Shown here one piece after another: positions 6,207-13,019 of a stretch of DNA of 13,019 bases; positions within the stretch are counted from its first letter, which is position 1, and every line of letters starts with the position of its first letter. The position numbers and the translations under genes are program-made. The stretch comes from an uncultured Prevotella sp. (GTDB lineage: Bacteria; Bacteroidota; Bacteroidia; Bacteroidales; Bacteroidaceae). The notes below the pieces were generated by a model, which saw only the letters and a list, made by a program, of their open reading frames with translations, was not told where the DNA came from and did not search any database. The stretch spans positions 1 to 13,019 of the forward strand of contig USSA01000079.1 of assembly GCA_900557255.1 (NCBI GenBank). Direction: 5' to 3'.

Positions 6207-7418
6207 ATGGATAGTACAAAAATGGAGAATAGCCAGTGGCTAGCAGGTATCAGGCACTTTTTCGGTCGCCCTTTCTTCAGCGACCCTCGCACCTTGCTGG
6301 GGCTCTGGTTGATTCTAGGTGTGGTGTCTGCATTGATCAAGATTCACAAGTGCAATAACTTCTTGATATTCAAGTATGTTTTCTGGCATGCTTGGAATCA
6401 GACTTCATTGTATGCCCAGTATCCTTCGGAGTTTTTCGATTCGAACCACTATGGTCCGTTCTTCAGCATCATCATTGCACCTTTTGCCGTGTTGCCCCAT
6501 CCGCTGGGATTATTTTTCTGGCAAGTGTTGATGGTGCTGGCTCTGTTTGTTGCCATACGCAAGCTGCCGTTGCGTCAGGGCAAGCAGATATTCTGCTATT
6601 GGTTCTGTGCCCATGAGCTGCTCACGGCATTGTTTATGAGTCAGTTTAACATCATCATTGCTGCCATCATCATCGCATCGTTCTATTGCATAGAGAAAGA
6701 TAAAGATATTACGGCAGCCTGCTTTATCATGATAGGAACCTTCGTGAAGCTTTATGGTATCGTGGGTTTGGCGTTCTTCTTCTTCTCCAAGCACAAGGTT
6801 AAGTTTGTGGCAGCATTGATAGGATGGGCAGCCCTGTTCTTTGTCCTGCCTATGGCGATAACCAGTCCTGAGTATATCATCGACCAGTATAAGGAGTGGC
6901 ACGTCAGCCTTGCGGGCAAGAACATGGAGAATATGTTTTCCAATATGCAGAATCAATCGCTGCTGGGTTTAGTACGTAAGATATCTCATGTATCTACCTA
7001 TTCTGATCTTTGGTTGATAGTGCCAGGTATATTGCTGTTCTGTTATCCGTATCTTCGCATCAGGCAGTATGGCAATCTCGCTTTCCGCTATGCCTTCCTG
7101 GCATCGGTATTGATGTTTGTGGTTCTGTTCAGCACGGGCAGCGAGTCGAGTACCTACATTATCGCCCTCTTGGGTGTGGCACTTTGGTATGTTACGGCTC
7201 CTTGGAAGCGCAGCCGCTGGGACGTTGCGCTGATGGTGTTTGCCTTCATCCTGACGAGCATGTCGCCATCCGATCTTTTCCCTGCTTTCATCCGCAAGAA
7301 CTACGTGCAGCCTTACGCCTTGAAGGCATTGCCTTGCGTGCTGATATGGTTTAAGCTCGTTTACGAGATGATGACAAAGGATTATTCAACTCCTCAAAAT
7401 GTATCAGAAGAAAAATAA
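6207..7418 (+). CDS. GT87-like (DUF2029-type) polytopic membrane glycosyltransferase
   Basis: A 403-residue integral membrane protein with about nine to eleven hydrophobic helices, beginning with LLGLWLILGVVSALI (about residues 30-44). The first loop holds SLYAQYPSEFFDSNHYGPFFSIIIAPFAVLP (split here as SLYAQYPSEFFDSN then HYGPFFS). A loop with Y-P/Y-G-P ahead of the second helix is typical of GT87 (DUF2029) mannosyltransferases of the GT-C class, which use polyprenyl-phosphate sugars on the outer side of the membrane. Further loops include FVKLYGIVG and a segment with NMENMFSNMQNQSLLGL, both also usual in this family. The acceptor and sugar are unknown. ATG 6207 fits the promoter at 6138-6169; ATG 6222 is an alternative. 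It is the only intact rightward gene in the window, facing the glf operon, with a hairpin between them. GT87 membership is my judgement from these features. Confidence 0.75.
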   Translation: MDSTKMENSQWLAGIRHFFGRPFFSDPRTLLGLWLILGVVSALIKIHKCNNFLIFKYVFWHAWNQTSLYAQYPSEFFDSNHYGPFFSIIIAPFAVLPHPLGLFFWQVLMVLALFVAIRKLPLRQGKQIFCYWFCAHELLTALFMSQFNIIIAAIIIASFYCIEKDKDITAACFIMIGTFVKLYGIVGLAFFFFSKHKVKFVAALIGWAALFFVLPMAITSPEYIIDQYKEWHVSLAGKNMENMFSNMQNQSLLGLVRKISHVSTYSDLWLIVPGILLFCYPYLRIRQYGNLAFRYAFLASVLMFVVLFSTGSESSTYIIALLGVALWYVTAPWKRSRWDVALMVFAFILTSMSPSDLFPAFIRKNYVQPYALKALPCVLIWFKLVYEMMTKDYSTPQNVSEEK

Positions 7419-7483
7419 GAGAAAAATCTTTTCGTTCCTTTGGGCGTTGTAGTCAATATGGTTTTCTCTATAATACTAAAGTA

Positions 7484-7525
7484 GCTCTGGAGAGGTTATC
7501 CATCTACGGGCAACCTCTCCTGAGC
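7484..7525. terminator. Bidirectional terminator hairpin between convergent genes
   Basis: GCTCTGGAGAGGTT (7484-7497) pairs with AACCTCTCCTGAGC (7512-7525) with one mismatch and a 14-base loop. It sits between the stop of the rightward GT87-like gene (7418) and the stop of the leftward glf (7566), so it would end both transcripts. No long U-tract is present on either side. The remaining intergenic bases show nothing else. Confidence 0.7.
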
Positions 7526-7565
7526 CAATATATTCCGAATGTAGAAGGGGCTTTACAGAATAGCT

Positions 7566-8729
7566 TTATTTGAACATAGCCAATGCTTTCTCTATGATTG
7601 GTGCCATGTCATAATACTTGTATTCGGCAAGGCGGCCGCCAAAGATAACATCTTCTTCCTGGTCTGCCAGGTTCTTATATTGGGTATACAGTTCAGAATT
7701 CTCCTTGTCGTTTACCGGATAGTATGGCTCCATGCCATCTTTCCATTCGGTGGAATATTCCTTGGAGATAACCGTCTTCGGGGTCTCATAGACTTCTGCT
7801 CCGAACATTTCGAAATGCTTGTGCTCAATCACTCGGGTATATGGTACTTCGCGCTCAGTATAGTTTACCACGGCATTACCTTGATAGTTAGGGCAGTCGA
7901 TGGTTTCCTGCTCAAAACGGACGGTGCGATAGTTGAGCTTACCAAACTGATAGTTGTAGAACTCATCTATCTTACCTGTGAAAACCAGCTTAGAGGCAAG
8001 TTCTTTCCAATAATCTTTTAGCACCCCCTTGTTGCCGTTTGGGAGTTCTATCTCGTCTTTAAAGAAGTCAACTGATACCTTTGTATCTGCCCCCTCAAGT
8101 AAACCATCGATGAGTTTGTTATATCCACCGATAGGGATTCCCTGATACTTGTCGTTGAAGTAATTATTGTCGAAGATGAGGCGTACTGGCAGTCGCTTGA
8201 TGATGAAGGCTGGCAAGTCTGTACACTTTCGTCCCCATTGCTTCTCGGTATATCCCTTGATGAGACGCTCATAAATATCTTTACCGATGAGCACCTGAGC
8301 CTGTTCCTCCAGATTGCGAGGCTCGTTTACGCCATCGGCCTTCATCTTAGCCACGGCTTCTGCCTTCTGCTCATCAATTTTAGCCTGTGCTTCTGCTGGT
8401 GTGGTTACGCCCCACATCTGATAGAAGGTATTCATATTGAAAGGCAGATTATAGAGTTTGCCTTTGTAGTTTGCCACAGGCGAGTTGGTGTAGCGGTTGA
8501 ACTCAACGATAGAGTTGACGAAGTTCCACACCTCTTTGTTGGAGGTATGGAAGATGTGGGCACCATACTTATGTACGTTGATGCCCTCTATGTTTTCGCA
8601 ATAGATATTGCCACCGAGATGTGGTCGCTTATCTATCACCAGACAAGTTTTTCCTTGCTTATGAGCCAGGTGGGCGAATGTGGCTCCGAAGAGTCCGGAG
8701 CCAACTATGAGATAATCATATTTCTTCAT
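7566..8729 (-). CDS. glf: UDP-galactopyranose mutase
   Basis: A 387-residue FAD-dependent cytoplasmic enzyme that interconverts UDP-galactopyranose and UDP-galactofuranose, the donor for galactofuranose in surface glycans. The N-terminus has the dinucleotide-binding GSGLFG (10-15) and DKRPHLGGN (33-41), then the family signature HKYGAHIFHTSN (53-64). Other hallmarks are NLPFNMNTFYQMWG, KGYTEKQWGRKCTDLP, the IPIGGYNKLIDGLL segment and the closing flavin-binding GGRLAEYKYYDM (364-375). The length is typical of bacterial Glf and nothing is missing. The start codon lies only 5 bases after the stop of the GT4 gene, so its ribosome site is inside or beside that gene and it is the last gene of the leftward operon. 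Together with the partial galactofuranosyltransferase-like gene at the right edge it points to a glycan containing galactofuranose. Confidence 0.97.
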   Translation of the reverse strand: MKKYDYLIVGSGLFGATFAHLAHKQGKTCLVIDKRPHLGGNIYCENIEGINVHKYGAHIFHTSNKEVWNFVNSIVEFNRYTNSPVANYKGKLYNLPFNMNTFYQMWGVTTPAEAQAKIDEQKAEAVAKMKADGVNEPRNLEEQAQVLIGKDIYERLIKGYTEKQWGRKCTDLPAFIIKRLPVRLIFDNNYFNDKYQGIPIGGYNKLIDGLLEGADTKVSVDFFKDEIELPNGNKGVLKDYWKELASKLVFTGKIDEFYNYQFGKLNYRTVRFEQETIDCPNYQGNAVVNYTEREVPYTRVIEHKHFEMFGAEVYETPKTVISKEYSTEWKDGMEPYYPVNDKENSELYTQYKNLADQEEDVIFGGRLAEYKYYDMAPIIEKALAMFK

Positions 8730-8734
8730 ACTTG

Positions 8735-9895
8735 CTAAACGATATGTTTATAAATATTAGCCAACTCCAACGCAGATTTTTTCCATGAAAAATGTTTTAG
8801 TCTTTCATTCTGCTTTTCTATGAGTTTCTTTTTCTCTATCCCGTCTAGATAGTAGAAAGTTTCAAACTGTTCTTCGAAATCAGTTCTCTTTTCATCCATG
8901 TGGAAGTAAACTGCTGCGTCTTCTGCGATTTCCGGAAAACAACTGGTATGATTGAGTAAAACAGGGCATTCAGCTTTGTAAGCCTCAAGAATCGGGAGTC
9001 CGAACCCTTCGTATGATGATGGATAAACGAATGCCAGGGCATAGTGGTATAAGTCTAGCATTTCTTGATCTGTTTTGATAAACTCATGTATGAATCTATC
9101 TTCCATTTCCCATGATTTAAACATACTTTTTTCAGTCTCATTGAAAGGCTTTCCTGTGCATACTACCTTCAGTTCCTTGTGTCTTTTTAAAATAGGTACA
9201 CATTGCTTGGCAAAGAAATCAAAGTTTTTATAAAAGTGACGTTCGCCAACGAAAAGTATATATTCAAATGGATGTCTGTTGTTTTCGTTTGGCGTATAAG
9301 GAGTTTCGTCTGCTCCATGATAAACTACGCTCACCTGCTCTTCCTTGATATTCATGATACGGCATAAATCCCTTTTTGTCTGTTGGCTGACTGCAATGAT
9401 GTGATTTGCTTTTGGTATGACAAGATGTTTTTGCAGAATCTGATAGTCATTATGGTCATAATACTGATTGTACAGTTCGGGTATCATATCATGTACCGTG
9501 ACAACATAAGGCTTACTGCCTATGTACTTGAGGAAGTAAGGGTCAAAGAAAGTTGGATGAAACAAATCGAAATCCTTAGACTTGATGTCGCAGACAGACT
9601 TGTATCTATTGATTCTTGGAGTACGATCTAATCGTGAATATTCTCCGAATTTTGCATTATAATAGAACTTATATAGCATTTTCTTTATTGCAGAATCTTT
9701 CTTCCAGAGGAAGTTATGATATAATTCTCCATCTGGTTTAATTCCTAATGTTTTGAGGTAAACATTGGCAGATTCCATGACGCTGAGGCTTGCTTCAATG
9801 TCTTGAGGCAAGTGGGAATATAATTCGGCAAAACAACGTGATACGCCTCCATGCGTTTGCATATCGAAGGCTTGACTGTCATATAATACTTTCAT
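8735..9895 (-). CDS. Glycosyltransferase family 4 (GT-B fold), operon member
   Basis: A 386-residue glycosyltransferase starting MKVLYDSQAFDMQTHGGVSR, where the Gly-Gly loop after the first strand is the usual GT4 acceptor-side feature. The frame is open to an ATG at 9964, but that longer form would add 23 unrelated residues inside the preceding gene. ATG 9895 lies one base after that gene's stop and matches the family start. Motifs include VVTHDMIPEL-type sequence (YVVTVHDMIPELY), HIIAVSQQTKRDL, the donor-domain YILFVGERHFYKN and YPSSYEGFGLPILEA, giving E-x7-E at E296 and E304. All catalytic features are present. The donor sugar is not deducible. It probably acts at the inner face of the cytoplasmic membrane on the lipid-linked repeat unit built by its operon neighbours. 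The base composition is A/T-rich, unlike the GT2 remnant at 2145-2906. Confidence 0.9.
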   Translation of the reverse strand: MKVLYDSQAFDMQTHGGVSRCFAELYSHLPQDIEASLSVMESANVYLKTLGIKPDGELYHNFLWKKDSAIKKMLYKFYYNAKFGEYSRLDRTPRINRYKSVCDIKSKDFDLFHPTFFDPYFLKYIGSKPYVVTVHDMIPELYNQYYDHNDYQILQKHLVIPKANHIIAVSQQTKRDLCRIMNIKEEQVSVVYHGADETPYTPNENNRHPFEYILFVGERHFYKNFDFFAKQCVPILKRHKELKVVCTGKPFNETEKSMFKSWEMEDRFIHEFIKTDQEMLDLYHYALAFVYPSSYEGFGLPILEAYKAECPVLLNHTSCFPEIAEDAAVYFHMDEKRTDFEEQFETFYYLDGIEKKKLIEKQNERLKHFSWKKSALELANIYKHIV

Positions 9896-9896
9896 C

Positions 9897-10736
9897 TTAC
9901 TTTGATTTAATAGACAAATCTTTCCATAAAAATTTAAAGCCTGTACGTAGGATTTTCCAGTCACGTGATACTGGTTTCATCTTCAGAGCTTTTTTCAGTT
10001 TGAATGCAAAATCATCATTGATGCGTTCTTTTTTTTCTTCTGCAGTCTCTTTTATGTGAGGCAACTTGCTGGTGCTTCCAAATAACTCGGAGAACACCTC
10101 TATTCTTTCCTTTTTCAATAAGTCACCATTTGTAAAAGAGATGCCATCAGTATAATATACAGCAACAATAGTGTTAATAGCTTGGAATGAACATTTTTTG
10201 AAATACCAGTTTTCCAGGAAATGTGCCCAATCTGATACGATTTTCAGATTTTCATTGTAGGGGTGCTCCTTTAGCAACTGAGTTCTTGTAAATGTAGATT
10301 GATGCTGCAGAACTTTATCTCTGATAAATCTGAACGACATGTTCTGTGGTGGAAGGCAGAGTGAAGCCAGTTTGCTGTCTATGATAATGGTTTCTCCCAC
10401 GTAGTAGTCTGAGCCATTGAGCATCTTGGCAGCATTCTCCAAAGATTGTGAAGAAAAGAAATGATCGCCCGAATTCATGAAGATACAATATTCGCCTTGT
10501 GCCATTCTTATGGCTTTATTCATGGCATTATATACCCCATGATCTTTTTCACTAACCCATTGATTGATATATTCTTGCTTAGATTCTATATATTCCTTGC
10601 TGCCATCTGATGACCCACCATCAACGATGATGTATTCAAAATCGCTGAATGATTGCGAAAGCACTGAAGAGATTGTTCTTTCCAAACCCTTCAGATTATT
10701 ATAGTTGACAGTTATGACTGAGACTTTCTTTTTCAT
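9897..10736 (-). CDS. Glycosyltransferase family 2, WfgS-like
   Basis: A 279-residue GT-A-fold inverting transferase. The N-terminal half carries SVITVNYNN (6-14), YIIVDGGSSDGS (35-46), SEKDHGVYNAMNKAI (62-76) and MNSGD (87-91). In this subgroup, found in O-antigen and exopolysaccharide loci and similar to WfgS/WcaA-type enzymes, the NSGD stretch takes the place of the common DxD metal site. A later LKIVSDWAHFL segment is also typical of the subgroup. There is no membrane helix; the basic C-terminus could associate with the membrane. The start ATG overlaps the stop of the preceding GT2 gene by one base (TAATG), and its stop lies one base before the next gene's ATG, so translation is probably coupled. 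The sugar and linkage are unknown. Confidence 0.9.
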   Translation of the reverse strand: MKKKVSVITVNYNNLKGLERTISSVLSQSFSDFEYIIVDGGSSDGSKEYIESKQEYINQWVSEKDHGVYNAMNKAIRMAQGEYCIFMNSGDHFFSSQSLENAAKMLNGSDYYVGETIIIDSKLASLCLPPQNMSFRFIRDKVLQHQSTFTRTQLLKEHPYNENLKIVSDWAHFLENWYFKKCSFQAINTIVAVYYTDGISFTNGDLLKKERIEVFSELFGSTSKLPHIKETAEEKKERINDDFAFKLKKALKMKPVSRDWKILRTGFKFLWKDLSIKSK

Positions 10737-11734
10737 TATTCGTATAAATCTAAATTAGAATGTTTGTAGAACATCAGCTTGTCCATCATTCGTTGATACA
10801 ATATGAATTTATTAGGGTGTTTTAACAAGAGATAAAGCAAAACGCGTTCCTTGAAACTCTTTTTCTCTATACCGATTAGAGAAAAGGCCTTGAGGTCCTT
10901 GGATATCCTGCTTACCATGGCCTTGATTTCTTTCTGCTTCGATAGAGAAGTTTGGTTTCTTGATACGTATTTAGCCGCTTTGATACCTCGCTTTACTACC
11001 ATTCTTTTGGCAATCTTGCGGAAAGGAGAGCGCTTGAAATAATTATATCTTGATATTTCAGCCTGAAAGAATTCATAATATCTGTTGAGAGATAAATCGT
11101 GGACGATGCTGCTTTTTCGAAGCCGGTAATGATACAGCGGCTGGTAAGTATAGACCACCTGTTTGGCATTTTCGAACCAATATGGCAGAATGCTATAGTC
11201 TTCGTAATTCTTAGAAGTTGGCATCGGCTTGTTGAGCAACTCTCGTTTGAAGAGCATTTGCCAGATATAGCTCTTGATTTTATCCTTAATGACAAGCTCC
11301 TGTATTTCTTGGTTCTTTAAGATATATCTCTTGTCTGAAACATTTTTGCAAAGAGTCTTGTTCTTACTTTCGTCGTAATGATTACAGATAGCAATGTCTG
11401 AATTGGTAGTCTTTAAGTCATTCATCAAGACTTCATACATAGATTCTTCAATCCAATCATCGCTGTCAACAAAGCCAATATAGGCTCCCTGACAGATTTC
11501 AAGAGCTTGGTTTCTGCTATCTGCCTGTCCGGAATTAACTTTGTGGATGACTTTGATTCTAGTATCCTTTTGCGCCCATTTATCGCATACTTCAGCGGAG
11601 CCGTCTGTTGAGCCGTCATCTATAAGAATCAGTTCCCAGTTCTTGAATGATTGTTTTAGAATAGACTCTATGCATTGAGGCAAATATTGTGCTGTATTAT
11701 AAACGGGAACGATGATGCTTAATTCACAATTCAT
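10736..11734 (-). CDS. Glycosyltransferase family 2 (EpsJ-type GT-A)
   Basis: A 332-residue inverting glycosyltransferase of the kind common in capsule and exopolysaccharide clusters. It shows LSIIVPVYNTAQYLPQC (5-21), LILIDDGSTDGS (35-46), NSGQADSRNQAL (67-78) and the metal-binding FVDSDDW (88-94). All GT-A motifs are intact. The C-terminal half (about 200-332) is very basic and rich in Arg, Lys and Tyr, as often seen in enzymes that dock on the membrane to reach lipid-linked acceptors. ATG overlaps the stop of the GT8 gene by four bases (ATGA), and its own stop overlaps the next ATG by one base. This implies translational coupling and roughly matched amounts of the enzymes. The substrate is not deducible. 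Confidence 0.92.
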   Translation of the reverse strand: MNCELSIIVPVYNTAQYLPQCIESILKQSFKNWELILIDDGSTDGSAEVCDKWAQKDTRIKVIHKVNSGQADSRNQALEICQGAYIGFVDSDDWIEESMYEVLMNDLKTTNSDIAICNHYDESKNKTLCKNVSDKRYILKNQEIQELVIKDKIKSYIWQMLFKRELLNKPMPTSKNYEDYSILPYWFENAKQVVYTYQPLYHYRLRKSSIVHDLSLNRYYEFFQAEISRYNYFKRSPFRKIAKRMVVKRGIKAAKYVSRNQTSLSKQKEIKAMVSRISKDLKAFSLIGIEKKSFKERVLLYLLLKHPNKFILYQRMMDKLMFYKHSNLDLYE

Positions 11735-12654
11735 AATGCTTGAATATTTTTATAATCGTATTTTTGAACTTTTAAGTGCATTGCATATAATATACTATCG
11801 ATAAGTGTCTTGAGCTTCCACGACCATGGCGTCTGAGGTCGGATACCCTTCCATCTTGTCATGTCCAGATATTTGAAGAATAGCTTCTGATACGGACTTT
11901 GGCATATATGGAGCCATGGTTTTCTGTGGCCTGTGAAATGTATGATGACAGGATGTTTTAATTCCTCTATCAGTTTCGGTATGGCTTGCTGGCGAAGATG
12001 TCTTCTTTTTCTTAGAAAGCCATCTTGTATGTTCCATCTGAAGGGTATCGGGAGTTTTCTGTCATGCAGAAGTCCGTTGAGTATGTCCTGATCGTTGAAG
12101 ATTAGCTTTTCTGCATATTTTTCTGCAAATTCCAAACTGGCTTTACTCAGATGGGCATTTCTCCAGTAATCCAAATTGATGATGAGTACTCCCGAGTTGA
12201 AATAGGTATCTTTCTGAGGGTATTCGAGCCGGGTGTAGTTGTTTGCTTTTCCGCTCCACATGTCTTCTACTGCAGCTACGGCGTATGATGTAACATCAGT
12301 CTCCCACAAATCTTTTATAGAATCGTTTATGATGAGATCGCAGTCCAGATATAGTACCTTATGTATCTCTGCTGGAAGAATATCTGCCACGAAAAGACGC
12401 AGGTAGGCTGCAAGCGATATGTGGGCGCTTTTGAACGATGAAAGATTCATGTTTAGATTGTAAGCATAAAAGTGTATTTGCTGATTGTATTTTTCTACTT
12501 CTTCAGTAAGCATACTTTTGGCCTCATTGCTGAGTTTCTCAGCAATGATATGGAATGTTATCTGTTCATTTCTGTTATTGTACATGACAGAAACTAAAGT
12601 AGTACAACATTGCATGATGTAATTATCATCTATGTTACAAGCTATATGAATCAT
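11731..12654 (-). CDS. Glycosyltransferase family 8 (RfaJ/lipopolysaccharide glycosyltransferase-like)
   Basis: A 307-residue retaining GT-A enzyme. GT8 enzymes in bacterial surface-glycan loci usually transfer glucose or galactose from UDP-sugars. Visible features are the opening IHIACNIDDNYIMQC, YLRLFVADILP (84-94), the metal-binding LYLDCDLII with DCD at 104-106, DTYFNSGVLIINL (149-161), FNDQDILN (186-193) and HFTGHRKPW (239-247), whose His and Lys are expected to bind metal and diphosphate. Every family motif is present and the length is normal. The last 50 residues are basic with hydrophobic stretches, suited to membrane association. A 123-base gap separates it from the gene at the right edge. 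No TAnnTTTG promoter is found in that gap on the minus strand, so the gene is probably transcribed from further upstream. Confidence 0.92.
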   Translation of the reverse strand: MIHIACNIDDNYIMQCCTTLVSVMYNNRNEQITFHIIAEKLSNEAKSMLTEEVEKYNQQIHFYAYNLNMNLSSFKSAHISLAAYLRLFVADILPAEIHKVLYLDCDLIINDSIKDLWETDVTSYAVAAVEDMWSGKANNYTRLEYPQKDTYFNSGVLIINLDYWRNAHLSKASLEFAEKYAEKLIFNDQDILNGLLHDRKLPIPFRWNIQDGFLRKRRHLRQQAIPKLIEELKHPVIIHFTGHRKPWLHICQSPYQKLFFKYLDMTRWKGIRPQTPWSWKLKTLIDSILYAMHLKVQKYDYKNIQAL

Positions 12655-12777
12655 ATCTTTGTCTTTTTAGAAGAAATGTATTGAGTGTACAGAACTTGCT
12701 TGTGAAGTGTCAGCTTTATATATTTTTAAGATGGTAGCTCCTCTATCTTGCTGAAAACTAAGTTTATATCTGCAATA
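12655..12777 (-). other. Untranslated gap inside the glycan operon
   Basis: This 123-base A/T-rich gap between the partial transferase and the GT8 gene is much longer than the other junctions of the operon, which overlap by 4 or 1 bases or are separated by 1 or 5. On the minus strand I find no consensus TAnnTTTG promoter and only a weak AAGAT/ATCTT inverted repeat that is followed by A rather than T residues. A degenerate promoter (TAGTTTTC-like) or the scar of a lost gene are both possible. Confidence 0.3.
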
Positions 12778-13019
12778 TTATAACGAGCGAAAAGATTCTT
12801 GAAGAAACCCACCTTTATTCAGCTTCTGAGCCAAATTTACCGCTTGCTTTTTCATCTCCTTTTTCTGTTCCAGGGTAAGATTGGCAAGTTTGTCATCCAG
12901 CTCTTCCAGCGAACGGATGGTTATACCTGCTCCAGCTTCTTCGATGATAGGAGCTACGGCAGCTTCTTTCCAGATGATGAGCGGCAAACCGGCACGGAGG
13001 TAGAAGGATACCTTATGAG
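12778..13019 (-). CDS. C-terminal part of a putative galactofuranosyltransferase (runs off the right edge)
   Basis: Only the last 79 or so residues are in the window; the frame stays open to the edge, so the TTG at 12987 is not a real start. The segment HKVSFYLRAGLPLIIW followed by KEAAVAPIIEEAGAGITI matches the donor-site end of GT-B sugar transferases annotated as beta-1,6-galactofuranosyltransferases (WbbI-like), where an 'HK-S-YL-AG-P-I-W' pattern recurs. The rest is a Lys/Glu-rich helix ending GGFLQESFRSL. With glf at the other end of the same operon, use of UDP-galactofuranose as donor is a sensible inference, but other GT-B transferases share this end. The fragment lies 123 bases upstream of the GT8 gene, on the same strand. 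Confidence 0.6.
   Translation of the reverse strand, partial: HKVSFYLRAGLPLIIWKEAAVAPIIEEAGAGITIRSLEELDDKLANLTLEQKKEMKKQAVNLAQKLNKGGFLQESFRSL

Noticed and set aside
9896..9964. Longer start (ATG 9964) for the GT4 gene
   Set aside because: The added 23 residues do not resemble the family and would overlap the end of the preceding GT2 gene by 68 bases; ATG 9895 fits the family start and the operon spacing.
1..13019. CRISPR arrays, tRNA or rRNA genes, riboswitches, retron or other defence systems
   Set aside because: No regularly spaced repeats, no clover-leaf or rRNA-like sequence, no long structured leaders before the intact genes, and no reverse transcriptase or known defence domain apart from the generic AAA-ATPase/PD-(D/E)XK protein, which is not enough to claim a defence role.

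Overview
The window looks like chromosomal DNA of a gut Bacteroidales, most likely Prevotella/Segatella. The reasons are: promoters of the Bacteroidetes type (TAnnTTTG at -7, TTTG about 20 bases upstream), an AAA-ATPase/PD-(D/E)XK protein family that is multicopy in these genomes, a recognisable fragment of a Bacteroidetes-type helix-hairpin-helix outer-membrane protein, and A/T-rich translation start regions. The genus is inferred from general resemblance; no search was run.

Layout. (1) 1-2000: the left edge carries a leftward promoter overlapped by a perfect 20-bp palindrome, then a leftward AAA-ATPase/nuclease-fold gene (177-1946) with its own promoter. (2) 2040-3110: a gene graveyard. A C-terminal scrap of an outer-membrane protein runs in frame into a family-2 glycosyltransferase that has lost its N-terminus and its C-terminal membrane helices. 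After it come a possible further gene tail and a 64-base near-perfect hairpin. (3) 3128-7418: surface-glycan genes as separate units. A DUF6056-like membrane protein is split by a one-base frameshift in a run of eight G (coding strand). Next come a GT4 glycosyltransferase and, divergently, a GT87-like membrane glycosyltransferase; the last two share a short intergenic region with two well-formed back-to-back promoters. (4) 7566-13019: a leftward operon read from the right edge: a partial putative galactofuranosyltransferase, GT8, GT2, GT2, GT4 and UDP-galactopyranose mutase (glf). Within the stretch from GT8 to glf, junctions overlap by 4 or 1 bases or are separated by 1 or 5 bases.

How it works together: the right half encodes enzymes that build a cell-surface polysaccharide (capsule, exopolysaccharide or O-antigen). 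Glf makes UDP-galactofuranose. The partial gene at the right edge resembles transferases that use it, and the GT8, GT2 and GT4 enzymes would add the other sugars. The multi-pass proteins (GT87-like and DUF6056-like) may act on lipid-linked sugars at the membrane. No flippase, polymerase or export gene is visible, so the locus must extend beyond the right edge or rely on genes elsewhere.

The most notable point is the G8 tract that switches the DUF6056-like gene out of frame. It could be a phase-variation switch, a fixed mutation, or a sequencing error. I found no CRISPR array, tRNA, rRNA, riboswitch or intact mobile element, and no convincing new multi-gene system beyond the glycan cluster.
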